Source: Sinohyriopsis cumingii (Eukaryota; Mollusca; Bivalvia; Unionida; Unionidae). Taken from it: a DNA stretch of 64,000 nucleotides. The stretch spans positions 34,442,901 through 34,506,900 of the forward strand of contig CM068835.1 in assembly GCA_028554795.2 (NCBI GenBank). Direction: 5' to 3'. Positions 42,101 to 56,768 of this stretch are shown here, one piece after another (positions within the stretch are counted from its first letter, which is position 1; the number at the start of each line of letters is the position of its first letter). A program made the position numbers and the translations under genes. The notes under the pieces are model-generated. The model did no database searches. It saw only the letters and a program-made list of their open reading frames with translations, and was not told where the DNA came from.

Positions 42101-45100
42101 TAAGACAAAAAATGAGTAACTTTTTTAAGCAAACAATATTGATATAAAAAGCAAAGACGCAATAATAGCGCCAGGATGTACGTCAGTCTCCTCTCTACAA
42201 CATTCATAGTTGTTAACAAGTTTTAGAATTCCCAAGTGAAAAACTCATTGGCTTGGACTCAGATACAAGTAGGCTTGTTTAACTCCATAAATATTGATCT
42301 GAATATTTAATCTATAATGATAGAGAAATATTAGCAATATATGATGTTGTCTGCAAAGTAATTGTCACCAGTCCGGTAGGACCATTACATTCATTTTGGA
42401 CTAAATCAGTTACAAAATACAGAGATACATAAGCATAAAGATTGAGAAAAGCCAGCACAACCTACAAATTAAATATGCATAACAGTCCCTAAGATAAATG
42501 TATCAGAAGTTTTAGATGTCAAGCACATAAGAATTCAAACGAGATAAAGTATACTGGGCCGCGGATTTGTCAACGGCGTCAAAGAAAAGGAATCCCTTAT
42601 CCTACGAAAGGAGAATAGAAGGTCCTACACATAAACCAATATAAACGTGTTGTGTCGCAATAAATGATATCACCCTTCAAGGTGTTTTCAATACAAAGGA
42701 AAAAAGAAGAAAGAGTCAAGGGAAGAAAAATAAGAGATTTCATCAGAAGACACAGCAGAAGGAATCCCTTTCAAATCCAATGCAGGGCAGCACCGATAAT
42801 GCTTGAAATATTATTGGGATTCTTATTCACATACGAACGCAAGTGAAAATCAGATTATCAAGACATCGTAGCGATGACTGAAAAATTGTTAAAGCTACGT
42901 TAAAAATCCAAATCACATCACATCACACTTTTAAACTGAGTTTGCATGTAATTATATTGGTGTTTTATAGTATATAACGTGTGTTGAATTTTTATTATGT
43001 ATGAAAATACTACTGAAATATATAATCAATACCACTTTTCACATGAATCTACATGTGTGTGCATTGTAAATAACTTATCTTTAATTGTAATTATTAGTTA
43101 TAGTCTATAAAAGTTTGAGTGCTGGATAGTGATACTGAGTGATTGTTTATCTAAAGTTAGAGGTTAATCTTCTCTACTGTTCCACTAATTGTACACCCTA
43201 TTTTCACATAATATATTTGTAGATATGAGTGATGGTCAGTAACACTTTTATTAACTAGTATACATGAATGCAGGTTATTAGATGCGGATACTGTTCAATA
43301 ATAGTGTATTCGTTAGTAGGGTTTGTATCGGTTAGTAGATTCTTGTAAGCAAGTCTGTATCTTGGTCAGTAGGTATGGGTTATAATCAGTAGGTGATTGT
43401 CAGAAGGACAGTGCATAGGTCAGTAGGGGTATCTTCAACCTATTGCCATTTTAAGCATTATATTTACCCATGTCCCCATCAATATTTCAACATGGCAGTG
43501 TACTCACTTCTCCTAGCCACCTAAGTGCCATACTAATGTTATATTTCCTTCGCTTCGTCTCCATTGGTCATACTAATGTTAACCCCATGGACTCTTAAAT
43601 ATGGAATCCTCATTGTCCCCGAATGGTCCAACTTTCAAGATGGAGGACGTATATTAATTCCAATTAGTATCCCACGTCTACATATAAACGTATGCAACTA
43701 AATATACATCCTACAGTTGTAAGCATATTGTTAAATAATTTTGCCAGATTTTCATGAATTATAATTCATTGCTTTATATCTTTTCAAAGTATCATAATAG
43801 TTAAATTTAAAAGAGCATATTTATAAAGATATCTACTATGCTGTCTTTCAAATAGACTTTTTTCTATTTTCTTTATAAGATATCTTTATTTCGGAAAAAT
43901 GGATCTGCTATTTCTTTATCAGCCGGTGTACTATGCTGTGGATGTGACCGTGAGCAAGTAGCTCAGATAACGACTTAGACATGTTTCTCTCATAAGAGAC
44001 GAATACTAGTGAAGTGGGTTTCTGTCAGACAAAACCAAATCTTACTACAACCGAGCCACGTTTTTCTTTTCTCCATATAATTTAGGAGTTAGTGAGACAA
44101 GTTTCTCTCATAAAATATAAGGGATTATTGAGGCATGTTTTTCTTGTCAAGAAAATATTGACGACCACTCATAACATTTTACGAGTAAGGCACGTTTCAC
44201 TAATAAAATTTGGATGTTAATGCCCCACGGTGGTGTCCAGCGAGTAGGTGAAGGTCAAAAGTTAAGTTAAAGGTAGAAGTTTATACCTACTCTTACTGAT
44301 CCAAAGTAATTATATGCATGATAATAAGCTAAGCAACACATTGAGTGTATCTACCAAATGCTAAACATTAATTTAAACATAATTTCACGGTAAATGAGCA
44401 CATAAATAAACCCCACTACGATACCAAAGACTTATGGCGGGGAGTGGGAATATAAATCTAACCAAATGAACTAAATTTGAATTAATAAATTCAGACATAT
44501 TAGAACAACCATTAATATGCTGTCATGTCTTTTTACTATTTCAACTTACAGTATCTTACACGAGATTGTGAAAATGGTCTCTTGATACAACCATAGGCAC
44601 TTCCTATGTTTACGTATACAAGTTCTGTAATGAGACCTCTCGGAAGGCTTTATGCACTTTCCCGCTTGTCTAAATCTCATATGTATGCCCATTAGTTTGG
44701 CATTTCTTACTTCTCTTAACTACATAGAACTCATTTTCCTGTCATCTTCCCGGGTCATAAATTGTGACTGATAACCAAGACTGGTAGCTTTAAAACAGAA
44801 GAACAGCATAATATCAAACGGCAATTTTTGGATTTTAAAAAGAGTGTATAAAATCTTAATCTGTAAACCAGGAAGTGTGGTTAAAACATCAAGGGATTTT
44901 GTAATTTCTGAAATTAAATCAAAAAGAAAATAAAGGATAATTGTATTGTCATTACACTTGTTTAAATAACGAGGTGCGAATTAAAATTAGTTTAACGCCA
45001 TATAAGAAAAATTTATACTGTTGTGAGATAGGATAAAAATATGTGTTGCATCCTGGAAAATTCAGTCCCATCTGTGAGTAATGCTGAAATATAATATATC

Positions 45101-45261
45101 CCTCTATATAATTTTACGGAAGACACAAATATTTTTAAAAGTAGATTAAAACTCTCTAGTTTCCTGTGATACCGGTGCTAATTTAGTTTTTTTTTTTTCT
45201 TCTCATTCCTTACTGCCACCAGTCATTACAAACATAAATGACAAAAGTTTCAAATGCATAC

Positions 45262-45444
45262 CTTCATGCTGTACCCAACAGCGAAACTTCCTTCGGCACA
45301 GAAATCAGGACCATGCCAGTCTCCCCACTCGGCGCCATTGTCGACAGTAAGAATCTTCACAACATTTCGTGGAACATTGTGGACTAAAATAAAACTCTGG
45401 ATTGTAATAGAGAGATTCAAAATGTAGATCAGTGTATGCAACAT
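45262..45444 (-). CDS. VMO1: VMO1-like gene, exon 1 (signal peptide and start)
   Basis: Minus strand, ATG at 45,444. The first 21 residues are hydrophobic (MLHTLIYILNLSITIQSFIL), a likely signal peptide for secretion. VDNGAEWGDWHGPDFC and SFAVGYSMK follow, the opening of the first VMO1 repeat. The exon ends at AAG with a donor GTATGC (45,256-45,261), phase 0. Together with exon 2 (35.5 kb) and exon 3 (33.7 kb) it completes a three-repeat beta-prism protein. Both introns fall inside repeats between the GY/F.L.VE half and the DDT.LN half, so exon borders follow the internal symmetry. Related genes are frequent in molluscs, which supports the host guess. Confidence 0.85.
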
Positions 45445-45459
45445 TGTTACAGTGTTGGG

Positions 45460-48360
45460 ATGTAATGAAGTTACCTGCTTATATTGTATATCTATAATTT
45501 CAACGTAGTATAATGTCAGTCATAAATTAGATGATCTTAAAGACTGCAAAAAGTTTATAAATTCATTCATATCTTGTTGCTTGATTCCAGAAGAATGAAC
45601 AAATTGATATCTAATAAACGTCCATGAAATAATGCTAGGCGCTATAGAAAATGTACATTTCATCCACAAATCAAATCTTCATCCATCAGAGCGTTTACCA
45701 CATGGACAACATTTAATGTATGTCTCAATGAAAGAATGTAGGACCCATAGATTGCACAAAACAAGTGTTATAAACCAAGTACCAGCTTACGTTCCTAGAA
45801 TGTCATTTAGGTGGGGTCAATTTAGAATTAAATAGCATTTGCATCCATCCTGCCTGAAGTACAAAGAATGTTTTATAAATACTACAGTGAAGTTATGCTC
45901 CGGTTAACTGGAAAATATGTTTATGTATTTCTTGTTCTTTTGTGGGAGATGAGTGTCTCCGGATGGATATCAACCATATATAAGCACTGTTTAAAATATT
46001 TTTTTATGCTCACTCAAAAACTATTTCCATAGAACTGATAATGATGCATTTCTGATGACATATGCAAAGATTTTTGTACTGAAACTATACAGAGTACAGC
46101 CCTTGCTTATGTGTCGTAAATTAAACCATTTTTTAATATGGAGAAATAACTCACTTTACAAAAACTTAATATATCTATGTATTTTTTTCACAATAACACA
46201 AAGAATTCAAAGTTCATTCAAACCTAGCTGGTGATCTTACCTGAAATACCTACAGGTAAGAGCAGAATTTTAGACCAGATCTTTAACTCCTTTCCGATAT
46301 GGCAAAGTTACAGATTAGAAATGGTTGTAAATAACACTAGTCTCGTTACATCACAAAACTTCCGTATGCGGACTATAAGCGAATATGCCTCTAGACTTGT
46401 AAACAACCATGACATTTTCAAGACAGATCCACAAAACATACAGAGATAGTTACTGTTGTATCTCACGTCAACAAACACATTTACGTGTGTTTGAATTTAA
46501 ATGTAATATTCCAATAAACTGTTGTCTTTTACTGTTCGTTTTTGCATCACTAAGGGGGTCCTAATCTTCCCTTGACACTGGGATTTTATTACGACTTCTA
46601 ACCAGAGACAACCTTTCCTGTGATCCCTTTTCTGCCTAATATAAAAGAGTGGTTCTATAAAAAAATAATAGATGGTTAATAGGACTGATTCAGGAAGGCA
46701 TAATTAAAGTATGCCAAGAGTTTTTTTTTTCAGTTACAGTACATTTTAGTTATTTAACCAGCCATTCATTAATCAGCTCACTCATGTCCCCATATGAACA
46801 GCGTCCCATTTCCACCTGTCAGAAACGTTCTTAATATAACCGTAAATCAGAGCCTTCTGTCATTTCAAAACACTATCTGTTTTTGATTGTTTTCCCTCTC
46901 GCTTACGCTCACTTAATTTTATCTTGCTTTACCAGCCTCCTCATTTAAAACGTAACACGAATTATATGTAATGGCTTGTTTTTAGGAGTGTAGCGCTTTA
47001 TCTTGAGTTATTTGATGTGGATTTCCTGATACGGGAATATTTTGAATTAATTGTAATTATTGAGCGAGGCTAAAGTCAAAGCTTTTGACGCAGGGTACTA
47101 ATCCCAGGTATCTATGTATCGTATCTTCCTTAGGCGGAAAAATTAAGTGATCCAATTCAAAAATATTTAACTGAAATTGATAAAGCTTGTAAAAGTCGTC
47201 TTTTAATTTTGAAAAAAAAAAGTAATCATGTAGTGAGGTGCTCAGTATTTGTTCAGAAAGTGGCAGATGTTTCTAAGAGTCTTTGTTTTGTTATCAGTAA
47301 CTAACGTTTGTTACGCATCACAGCCAAAGTTGACCAATAATGTCGTTCTTAATCTTTTTATCCAGAGACAACAAGATATGACTCCCGTATTTTAAATGTT
47401 CTTTTTATAAGACCCCTATATTTTAAATGTTCTTCTTATAGCTTCTCTTCTTCAATATTGCTCTTCCAATTAAATCCAAATTGTCCTCGCCTCAGTACGA
47501 TATGAGTATAACTTCAACTATTTGAAACATAATAGAAGGTAATCGCAGTGATACATCATTCTGGTGGGCGAACATTTGGCTAAATATAGAGTGATCAGAT
47601 TCTTATATACATTTGATGTATTATCAAAGAACAAACTTAAGGCAACCAACATTATGATAAATATTTCATTTCTATGCTATATCGCCTGTGTATATATTCC
47701 ATCATACTGTAATTTATTAAAAATTGGTTTTGGATAGGAATTGATCATTTTATGGGTATGGGCATCTGGAGATCAGAAGGAAAGGTCAATGTAAGGTTGA
47801 GGCTTATAAAGCACGTTAGGTGTATCAAAATCAACTTTTCAATCGAATAAAATTTACAGAATAATTGAAGATATAGCCTGCTAATTGTATGAACGGTAAT
47901 CTACATTTCACAAACTTTAAGTTAGAGATAGCCTAAATCACTTAAGTGTTTTATGAAACGTTTCCATGGCAATGTATTTTTTTTGGTAGTCCTTTTTTCC
48001 AAAATCTTGTACTGGGCCAAACAAGGGTCATCATGAACAAGTTATTCATTGTCCTCAATGTAGGAGAGTTACTATAATGATAAGAAATTATGGTACTGTT
48101 CGTGCACCTATGCAGATATTTTATTCGTATGTAGACGGATAATTGAGCAGACCCAATATGTTTCTATTGTATCTATTTTGTTGTTTCTCTGATCGGATGC
48201 CTGTAAATACATTTTTATTTGCAACATCATAATATTTAACTATGTCTAAAACTTAGCTTTCAAAAAACAAGGAACAGCCTAGCAACATGTTCCGTTTTGT
48301 CAACATTACATTAAAGAAATGATTTAATTGATGTTTGGTCTTGAATTTTGCTTTCAGATC
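45460..48360. other. AT-rich host DNA upstream of the VMO1-like gene, no further gene seen
   Basis: Contains a small tandem repeat at about 47,390-47,440 (CCCGTATTTTAAATGTTCTT, then CCCCTATATTTTAAATG). The ORFs are short and without domains. The promoter of the VMO1-like gene should lie just after 45,444, but I cannot point to a clear TATA box. Confidence 0.4.
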
Positions 48361-48366
48361 CTGGAA

Positions 48367-48411
48367 CGCTCCGGTGGCCTAAGTTATTAGAGCGTCCACC
48401 TCGAATCCGGG
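48367..48411 (+). mobile_element. Fragment of a tRNA-derived SINE head (family 1)
   Basis: CGCTCCGGTGGCCTAAGTTA followed by AGAGCGTCCACC matches the head of the SINE at 17.9 kb; the B box and body are missing. Confidence 0.6.
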
Positions 48412-48464
48412 AGCAAATATGTCCAAGCATGCATTATCGTTTTTAATTAAAATCCAGAATAACT

Positions 48465-48570
48465 GTTCGATCCCCCATTTATTTTCATAAATCAATTTAG
48501 AAACAATATTCACAAATCCAAGTGAATAGAGTTCCAAATTAATTCCAGTGGTGTTCCAGATCAATTTCAT
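48465..48570. repeat. Fragment of dispersed repeat family X
   Basis: TTCACAAATCCAAGTGAATA and TCCAGTGGTGTTCCAGATCA match blocks of the family at 41-42 kb. The short minus-strand ORF here is not a gene. Confidence 0.45.
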
Positions 48571-48579
48571 AATTGAACG

Positions 48580-51500
48580 TACTAATGTATCAATAGCCCA
48601 GTTAATTAAGTTATTTTCTTTTATTCAAGCTACAGTCATTTACACATCCATCGCTACCAAATCTATCCAGAGAACTAACCATACTCTAAATCAAGTCTTA
48701 ATTGACATAAATATCCATTGATTGTTGCCAATGTATTTGCGTTTGTTCGTTTTCCGCCCTTCACAGTTATTTTGCTGTTACCATGGCAATGGATAAATAA
48801 ATAAAAGTAAGAAGTAACTTAAATGTAGTTGTACCATCTCTCTCTCGGTCTCTCTCTCTATTGTTATTTCATTTATATTCTGTGTTGGCTTTTCTTCGTG
48901 ATTACATATTACATTTAATTGGTATTATGTGATTGAACTACGTCCATAATCGAGGAGTTGGGCCTACATATCTAAAGTCACGTAAGGCAAACATGTTTAC
49001 TAAATTTGAGTTCAAGATACAGCCTTGATTGTGACCCCCACAGTCTTAAATCGTACAATATCTTAGCTACCTTGTCCTCATTGTTAAGTGCACTCTATCC
49101 CCGAAATTACAATATGTTAAACCACGAATTATTACCATATGATTTGCAGTCGTCATATTTCGTTGCATTTGTTTGATACATATTTTAACACTGAACGCCG
49201 TTTGAATCTCCTTTTCTCTGTAGCCTCATATTGATGTTATTAGGGGTTATTAGCCTGAAAAACAACATCATAACGTTAACACTCAAATAAGACACTGATA
49301 CGTTTACATTATTGTTCTATTTGAATAGTCTTTTTGTAATAATTTGGTACGCTGTAGGTAATATTCTAACTTACCATTATTTCTACTTTTAGTGATATGG
49401 AGAGAGACAGACAGACAGACAGACAGAGGGTCTGAAGTCGCAATGAAACCTCGAGTTCTGCGGCATCAAACAGTTTAAAATAAGAGATTGCTATCCAAAG
49501 TATTAGAATTAATTAACATAAAATTGCTTGTTTGCACAGCATAACATGACTGGAATCTGAGCTGGATATACAGCAATGAATCAGAGTTTTGCTCCCATAT
49601 ACCATAATTATTCAGAAAAGAATTACGGAATCACGTTCTCATGTTTAAATTATTTGTTATATATTTATTTTTTATTACCGTTTTAGTACCATTAAATTTT
49701 CGATATTCATTTGTACTTACGTTTTGTATTTGTAGTCCATAAGTATACATATGTACTGGTTAGTCCTTTCCACTTTAATTGTACCTACGTAATTGGAAGC
49801 GGGCTTTGCTAAGTTGTGAGAACTTGTATTCCGATCTCACCTACTGTAAATATGGCAATACAAATGTTTAATCCAGAATTGAATTACTGGAAATTATAAA
49901 AAGGTGTATTGTCTTTTATTGATTGTAGCGGAGATTTTGATTCTGTTTGTCGGTGAGTCTGTGAATGAAACGATTCAAATTACTCCGAACTAATGACAAG
50001 TTCAAGTGTTTGTAACTTTTATCACAACATGGAATGCTACGCGACCTTTGCAGGAGAACACTCCTGCTTTCTCCAAAGTTTGTGCGGGGAATGACATGTA
50101 TCTGGATTCATTCTCGCAACAAAATGAATAATATGGAACGAATACATATATTACAAGTTTTTGAAACTGCATCACATTTAATAATGTTTTACCTTGTTAT
50201 TTGCAGACACTACTGTAACATCTGGGTCGGGTGCAAATCCTTTCCAAGACATTATCAACGCTATTTACTAGCACGTTAAGTTATAAAAATTTAAAATTAG
50301 CATATAAAAAAAACAAAGATCATGATATGTTGTACCCGTGAAAATGATCGTTTACAATTTAAACTTGATTGAAAAATAACGTTTCCGTATATGCTATATT
50401 TAAGTACCAAGAAGACATTTTCCAAATCTAATGTTGATTCCTTAAGTTATGAAACACCAATGACATATAAACATCGCAACTCCTATTTAAAAGAATACAT
50501 TACTTCAACACCCCCTTGGTTTGCATTTACAACTCTGGATCAGTCAATTTTGCCTTAGATGCTTTAAGGTTACGAAGTCTGATTGTTTTGAAAATGATAA
50601 AGAAAGAACTGAAAACATTCAAAATTAATTCCTCAAGAGCAATACACGTATTTATGTATTGCATTTAAAAATGGGTAGACACCTAATCCATTAAATCTTG
50701 CAAGATTGGATTTTGGCTCTCATGTATAATTGAGGAAAAACTAAAATACAAAAATATCATATACTCAGTAAGGAATCGAAAACGAGTCAGAATTACAAAT
50801 ACATTGAACGTGTCAAGCTACAGAAGCATCCAAATAAAGAATTGTTTCCTTACTGAGCACGACCTGAATTTTGAAAATGACTTTTTAACTCTACGTTCAA
50901 ACACATATTTACTTTCACTTGCATTTAAGACGATACATCACAGTCTCCCAGTAAACATAGGCCTCAGGGAAAACATACCACATCCTTAAAGAAACTGTAA
51001 TCTGTTTAATTAATAAGACGTTCCAGGAATTCAAAATAAGAAGATTTGTACCTATTATCTCTTGAATGCTGAAACTGTTACTGATCAATGACAAGATCTT
51101 CAACTTAGCTGCTATGGTGGATATATTGGATGTCATTTAGGACAATGTGGACATCATTACAAGTCTTTGGGTAAAAATCTTATTTCAAATTAATAATCCA
51201 TTTTGGGAGAGTAGTGACAAAAATATTTTCGAAACAGCCGTCGTGATAGCTATATTGGATGGATGACTGAAACATTTGTCAGTTAGGTCCAATGACAGTA
51301 TGTATTATTAAAAGTATATCTCGTGAAAACCCCGAGTTCATATAACCATCTATTTGGGAGGGGTATAGCTGACACTAGTTTCAAGATAACCACCTGGATG
51401 GCCATATAAACGATAGGTTTTTTTAAAGGAACAAGAAGAATTCTTCTAATGAAAATCAATATGACGTTCCATTTAGAAGTAACGAAAAGATTTTTATTGT

Positions 51501-52960
51501 GGCCTCATTTTATATATCAGATCAGCCCCGTTTTAATTTAGGATCAATGAAGCATTATAAGAAGTCGTTTAGTGAAACATCTACGCTGATATGATCATTC
51601 GATCAGGAGGAGTAGTAATAAAACGATTTTCATGCTGGTGACTGTAGCAGACATGTTGGACATCAGATGGGTAACTCCTCGGGGACAGAAAGAAATATCA
51701 ATGACAAGATTTTCATATCCGAGCAACGACATTATCATTTGGGATAAATTAGACCATGGGATGAATGCGTTTCATTCCAATCCTCCAAGTGGTGTACGAA
51801 GATGGACAAATAACAGACAAGAAGATTTTTTAATGTTCTATGACCAGTAGGGCTAAAGATGATCTAAATGATGAACCCCAATATGTGATCATCTATTAAT
51901 TATACTGAAGCGAAATATTTCCACCTTTCCTTTTAATATTAAACCAAATTGTTAAATTAAAAGAACAGCTTTTGATAGTAACTGTTTCTATATTCATAAA
52001 ATTATCAAAATTTGTGGAAACATGATACTGAAAGTTATGACAAAATTTGCATAATTAATAGATTTAGCCCCGGAGAAAATAAAGAGAATGCACCTATCTG
52101 AAAAAGGTGCACCAGACGAAATCGTAAGCTAATATGCCACAACTTGTTAAATATTTCATAGCATCTATTTTGGAAAACACTTCGATAAAATTTCATTTCA
52201 AGAAAAATGCGTTCATACTTAAAGCAGTGAACGATGTTTAAATCATCTTATCTCTTAACCCTCAACTTCCTATCGTTGAGAAGCAGTTTCACTTCAGTTT
52301 AAAATGAATGTATTGAGTCCGTTCTTACCGCAACAATAAATGCAGAATACATGCTTGGTTCGAGTGAATACAATTATATATATCTCTGAGAGGGTGAAAA
52401 TACTCACCTATGAGATAAAATATATCCCTTATCCGCTTGGAACGAACAAATTTCTTATTAGTTTATGCTCAGGAATATTAGCTAGTAATATGTATAACAG
52501 ACTGAAAAAGCAGATTTCTTACGGGATAATGGATGACAACTTAAGTTGTTTTCATTTTATGTTCTGTTGAGTTAGGTGTATATTCGCACCCAATATATTA
52601 TTAAAAACTAATTCTCTTTCCTAAGTCAAATCAAAAAGCACATAAACGAATAAAAATTTAATAAAAAACATTATGTTGTGGGATTTTAACCTGGTACTCT
52701 TGCAACACCCATAAAGTAAAGGGACCAATTGCAACTGTTTATATGTATTCAGAAACAAAACTGTACTTACAACATCATTTATTAAATGCTTGGTAATAAA
52801 TCATCATATTCGCATTTTCAAGGTACAAAATGATGGTGGGTAAATAATCTGTACATGTAAAATCTTTGATGCTACAATTTTATATTCATTTAATTTATTA
52901 TGTAAATAATTCTGGCCCAGAGATAAGCAAACATATCCGCTATAAATTATCGTATATCAC
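48580..52960. other. AT-rich host DNA, no gene seen
   Basis: Contains a (TC)n tract at about 48,838-48,862 and a (GACA)n tract at 49,393-49,425. Between 51.1 and 51.7 kb, phrases of the type GCTATATTGGATGGATGACT recur loosely every 130-150 bases and may be a very old tandem repeat. No exon is supported. Confidence 0.4.
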
Positions 52961-52964
52961 TGTG

Positions 52965-55920
52965 TTGCTCAGCAGGTTATCACCAGTGTATTATTATTAT
53001 TATAAATCATCATTAAAAGCATTATCATTCAATAGGTTATATATGGTGTCATTATTATAAATCGTCATATAATATCATGTCACCGTGTAGGTTATACTTG
53101 GTGTCATTATTATAACTCATCATACAGTACCATGTCACCGAGTAGGTTATACTTGGTGTCATTATTATAAATCACCATGCAGTACCACGTCACCGAGTAG
53201 GTTATGCTTGGTGTCATTATTATAAATCATCATGCAGTACGACGTCCCGACTAGGTTATACTTCGTATCATTATTATAAATCATCATGCAGTACGAAGTC
53301 CCCGACTAGGTTATACTTCGTATCATTATTATAAATCATCATACAGTACCACGTCACCGAGTAATTTATACTTGGTATTATTATTATAAATCATCATACA
53401 GTACCACGTCAACCGAGTAGGTTATGATTGGTGTCATTATTGTAAATCATCATACAGTACCACGTCACCGAGTAGGTTATACTTGGCATCATTATTATAA
53501 ATCATCATACAGTACGACGTCCCCGAGTAAGTTATACTTGGTGTCGTTATTATAAATCATCATACAGTACAACGTCCCGAGTAGGTTATACTTGGTATCA
53601 TTATTATAAATCATCATGGAGTACCACGTTCCCGAGTAGGTTATACTTGGTATCATTATTATAAATCATCATGGAGTACCACGTTCCCGAGTAGGTTATA
53701 CCTGGTATCATTATCATAAATCATCATACAGTACCACGTCACCGAGTAATTTATACTTGCTGTCATTATTATAAATCATCATACAGTACCACGTCACCGA
53801 GCAATTTATACTTGGTATCATTATTATAAATCATCATGCAGTACCACGTCACCGAGTAGGTTATGATTGGTGTCATTATTGTAAATCATCATACAGTACC
53901 ACGTCACCGAGTAGGTTATACTTTGTATCATTATTATAAATCATCATACAGTACCACGTCCCCGAGTAAGTTATACTTGGTGTCATTATTATAAATCATC
54001 ATACAGTTCCACGTCCCCGAATAGGTTATACTTGGTGTCATTATTATAAATCATCATACAGTTCCACGTCCTCGAGTAGGTTATGGTTGGTGTCATTATT
54101 ATAAATCATCATACAGTACCACGTTCCCGAGTAGGTTATACTTGGTGTCATTATTATAAATCATCATACAGTTCCACATCCCCGAATAGGTTATACTTGA
54201 TATCATTATTATAAATCATCATGCAGTACCACGTCCCCGAGTGGGTTATACTTGGTGTCATTATTATAAATCATCATACAGTACCACGTCCCCGTGTAGG
54301 TTATGATTGGTGTCATTATTTTAAATCATCATGCAGTACCACGTCCCTGAGTAGGTTATACTTGGTATCATTATTATAAATCACCATGCAGTACCACGTC
54401 CCCGTGTAGGTTATGATTGGTGTCATTATTATAAATCATCATACAGTACCACGTCCCCGAGTAGGTTATACTTGGTATCTTTATTATAACTCATCATGCA
54501 GTGCCACGTCCCCGAGTAGGTTATACTTGGTATCATTATTATAAATCATCATGCAGTACCACGTCCCCGAGTAGGTTATGCTTGGTGTGATTATTATAAA
54601 TCATCATGCAGTACCACGTCCCCGAGTGGGTTATACTTGGTGTCATTATTATAAATCATCATACATTTCCACGTCCTCGAGTAGGTTATGGTTGGTGTCA
54701 TTATTATAAATCATCATACAGTACCACGTTCCCGAGTAAGTTATACTTGGTGTCATTATTATAAATCATCATACAGTTCCACATCCCCGAATAGGTTATA
54801 CTTGATATCATTATTATAAATCATCATGCAGTACCACGTCCCCGAGTGGGTTATACTTGGTGTCATTATTATAAATCATCATACAGTACCACGTCCCCGT
54901 GTAGGTTATGATTGGTGTCATTATTTTAAATCATCATGCAGTACCACGTCCCTGAGTAGGTTATACTTGGTATCATTATTATAAATCACCATGCAGTACC
55001 ACGTCCCCGTGTAGGTTATGATTGGTGTCATTATTATAAATCATCATACAGTACCACGTCCCCGAGTAGGTTATACTTGGTATCTTTATTATAACTCATC
55101 ACGCAGTGCCACGTCCCCGAGTAGGTTATACTTGGTATCATTATTATAAATCATCATGCAGTACCACGTCCCCGAGTAGGTTATGCTTGGTGTGATTATT
55201 ATAAATCATCATGCAGTACCACGTCCCCGAGTAGGTTATACTTGGTATCATTATTATAAATCATCATACAGTACCACGTCACCGAGTAATTTATACTTGG
55301 TGTCATTATTATAAATCATCGTACAGTACCACGTCCCCGAGTAGGTTATACTTGGTGTCATTATTATGAATCATCATACAGTACCACGTCACCGAGTAAG
55401 TTGTACTTGGTGTCATTATTATAACTCATCATGCAGTACAACGTTACAACGTCCCCGAGTAGGTTATACTTGGTATCATTATTGTAAATCATCATGCAAT
55501 ACCACGTTACCGAGTAGGTTATATTTGGTATCATTATTATAAATCATCATGCAGTACCATGTCCCCGAGTAGGTTATACTTGGTATCATTATTATAAATC
55601 ATCATGCAGTACCACGTCCCCGAGTAGGTTATACTTGGTGCCATTGCTATAAGTCATCATATTCTGTTGTGTTACTCAGTAGGTTATCCCTGTGTCGTTT
55701 TACAAAGCATATACTACTGTGTCTCTGAGCATATTATCCCTGGTTTTATAAATCATTATGTATTACCATGTCACTCTAAGTCAGTAGATTACACCTCGTG
55801 TCATTATTACAAATTATCGTATACAACCATGGCACTGAGTATGTTATCCCAGGTGTCATTATTACAAAATTACTCAGTGGTTATCCATACTGCCATTATT
55901 ATGAATAGTCATTAACAAAA
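52965..55920. repeat. 55-bp satellite array with higher-order structure
   Basis: About 50 units of 55 bases: ATTATTATAAATCATCATAC, AGTACCACGTCCCCGAG, TAGGTTATACTTGGTGTC. Units differ at a few positions; from 54.05 to 55.25 kb an 11-unit block of 605 bases is present twice. The edges (before 53.1 and after 55.65 kb) are degenerate, as expected for old satellite margins. Confidence 0.97.
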
Positions 55921-55924
55921 TTGT

Positions 55925-56190
55925 CACTCTTGTTATGTTTGGTGTTATTATAATAAATCATCATATACTACTGTGTCACTCTTGTTATGTTTGGTGTTAT
56001 TATAATAAATCATCATATACTACTTTGTCACTCTTGTTATGTTTGGTGTTATTATAATAAATCATCATATACTACTTTGTCACTCTTGTTATGTTTGGTG
56101 TTATTATAATAAATCATCATATACTACTGTGTCACTCTTGTTATGTTTGGTGTTATTATAATAAATCATCATATACTACTTTGTCACTCA
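55925..56190. repeat. 52-bp satellite sub-array
   Basis: Five nearly identical units of 52 bases (GTCACTCTTGTTATGTTTGG, TGTTATTATAATAAATCATC, ATATACTACT). It is related to the 55-bp unit by the ATAAATCATCAT core but was separately amplified. Confidence 0.95.
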
Positions 56191-56768
56191 GTAGGTTATA
56201 TCTGATGAAATTATTCCAAAGTATGCACTACTCTGTCACCAAATATCCTTATTATAAGTCATCATAAAATACTTTTTCACTTGGTAATCTGTCATAATTA
56301 TAAATCAATCAATATATAATAATGTGTTACTCAGCATATTATACACGTCGTTATTATGAAATTAGTCTGCAGGTATGAACTTCTAAAGTCCAATCTATAT
56401 ATGATTCTATTTTTTTCTCAGTTAGTTTAAATCAATAATTTATTTTCTGACTAATTTGCTACTTGCACCGATACTCCTAATTGGATGCGTTATATTTCTT
56501 GGCTGAAATGCTTCAATTGATAAATAACTACCATTCTGCCCATGATTAGTATAAAATCATTTTATGTGAGTCCAAAAGAATCTAAGTTTACACTTTGCGC
56601 AACCATGTGTTACCTTGTCACAGCCCAGTTAGGTAATTTCATTTGTACGGCTATATTTTATAATGAGTTTGACTACTACAAAGATATATAATTTTGTTTG
56701 GGCAACTTACGCTTCTGTTTGAAATATTGTTTCCAGTCAGCTGTAAATGTTTTCTAAAGATATGTTAC

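Larger units (their letters stand above)
35660..45260 (-). other. VMO1-like intron 1 (about 9.6 kb)
   Basis: Non-coding for the gene. It contains the degenerate repeat and integrase remnant segment (35.8-38.1 kb), small tandem duplications (38.7 and 39.6 kb), dispersed repeats (40.8-42.1 kb) and otherwise AT-rich DNA without convincing exons. Confidence 0.7.

Noticed and set aside
43440..43670. Phrases such as CATTGTCC and CATACTAATGTTA suggesting a decayed Maverick end
   Set aside because: Too short and not ordered like the known ends; could be chance.
52965..56190. Regular repeats resembling a CRISPR array
   Set aside because: The units are contiguous without unique spacers, and the DNA is eukaryotic; it is a satellite.
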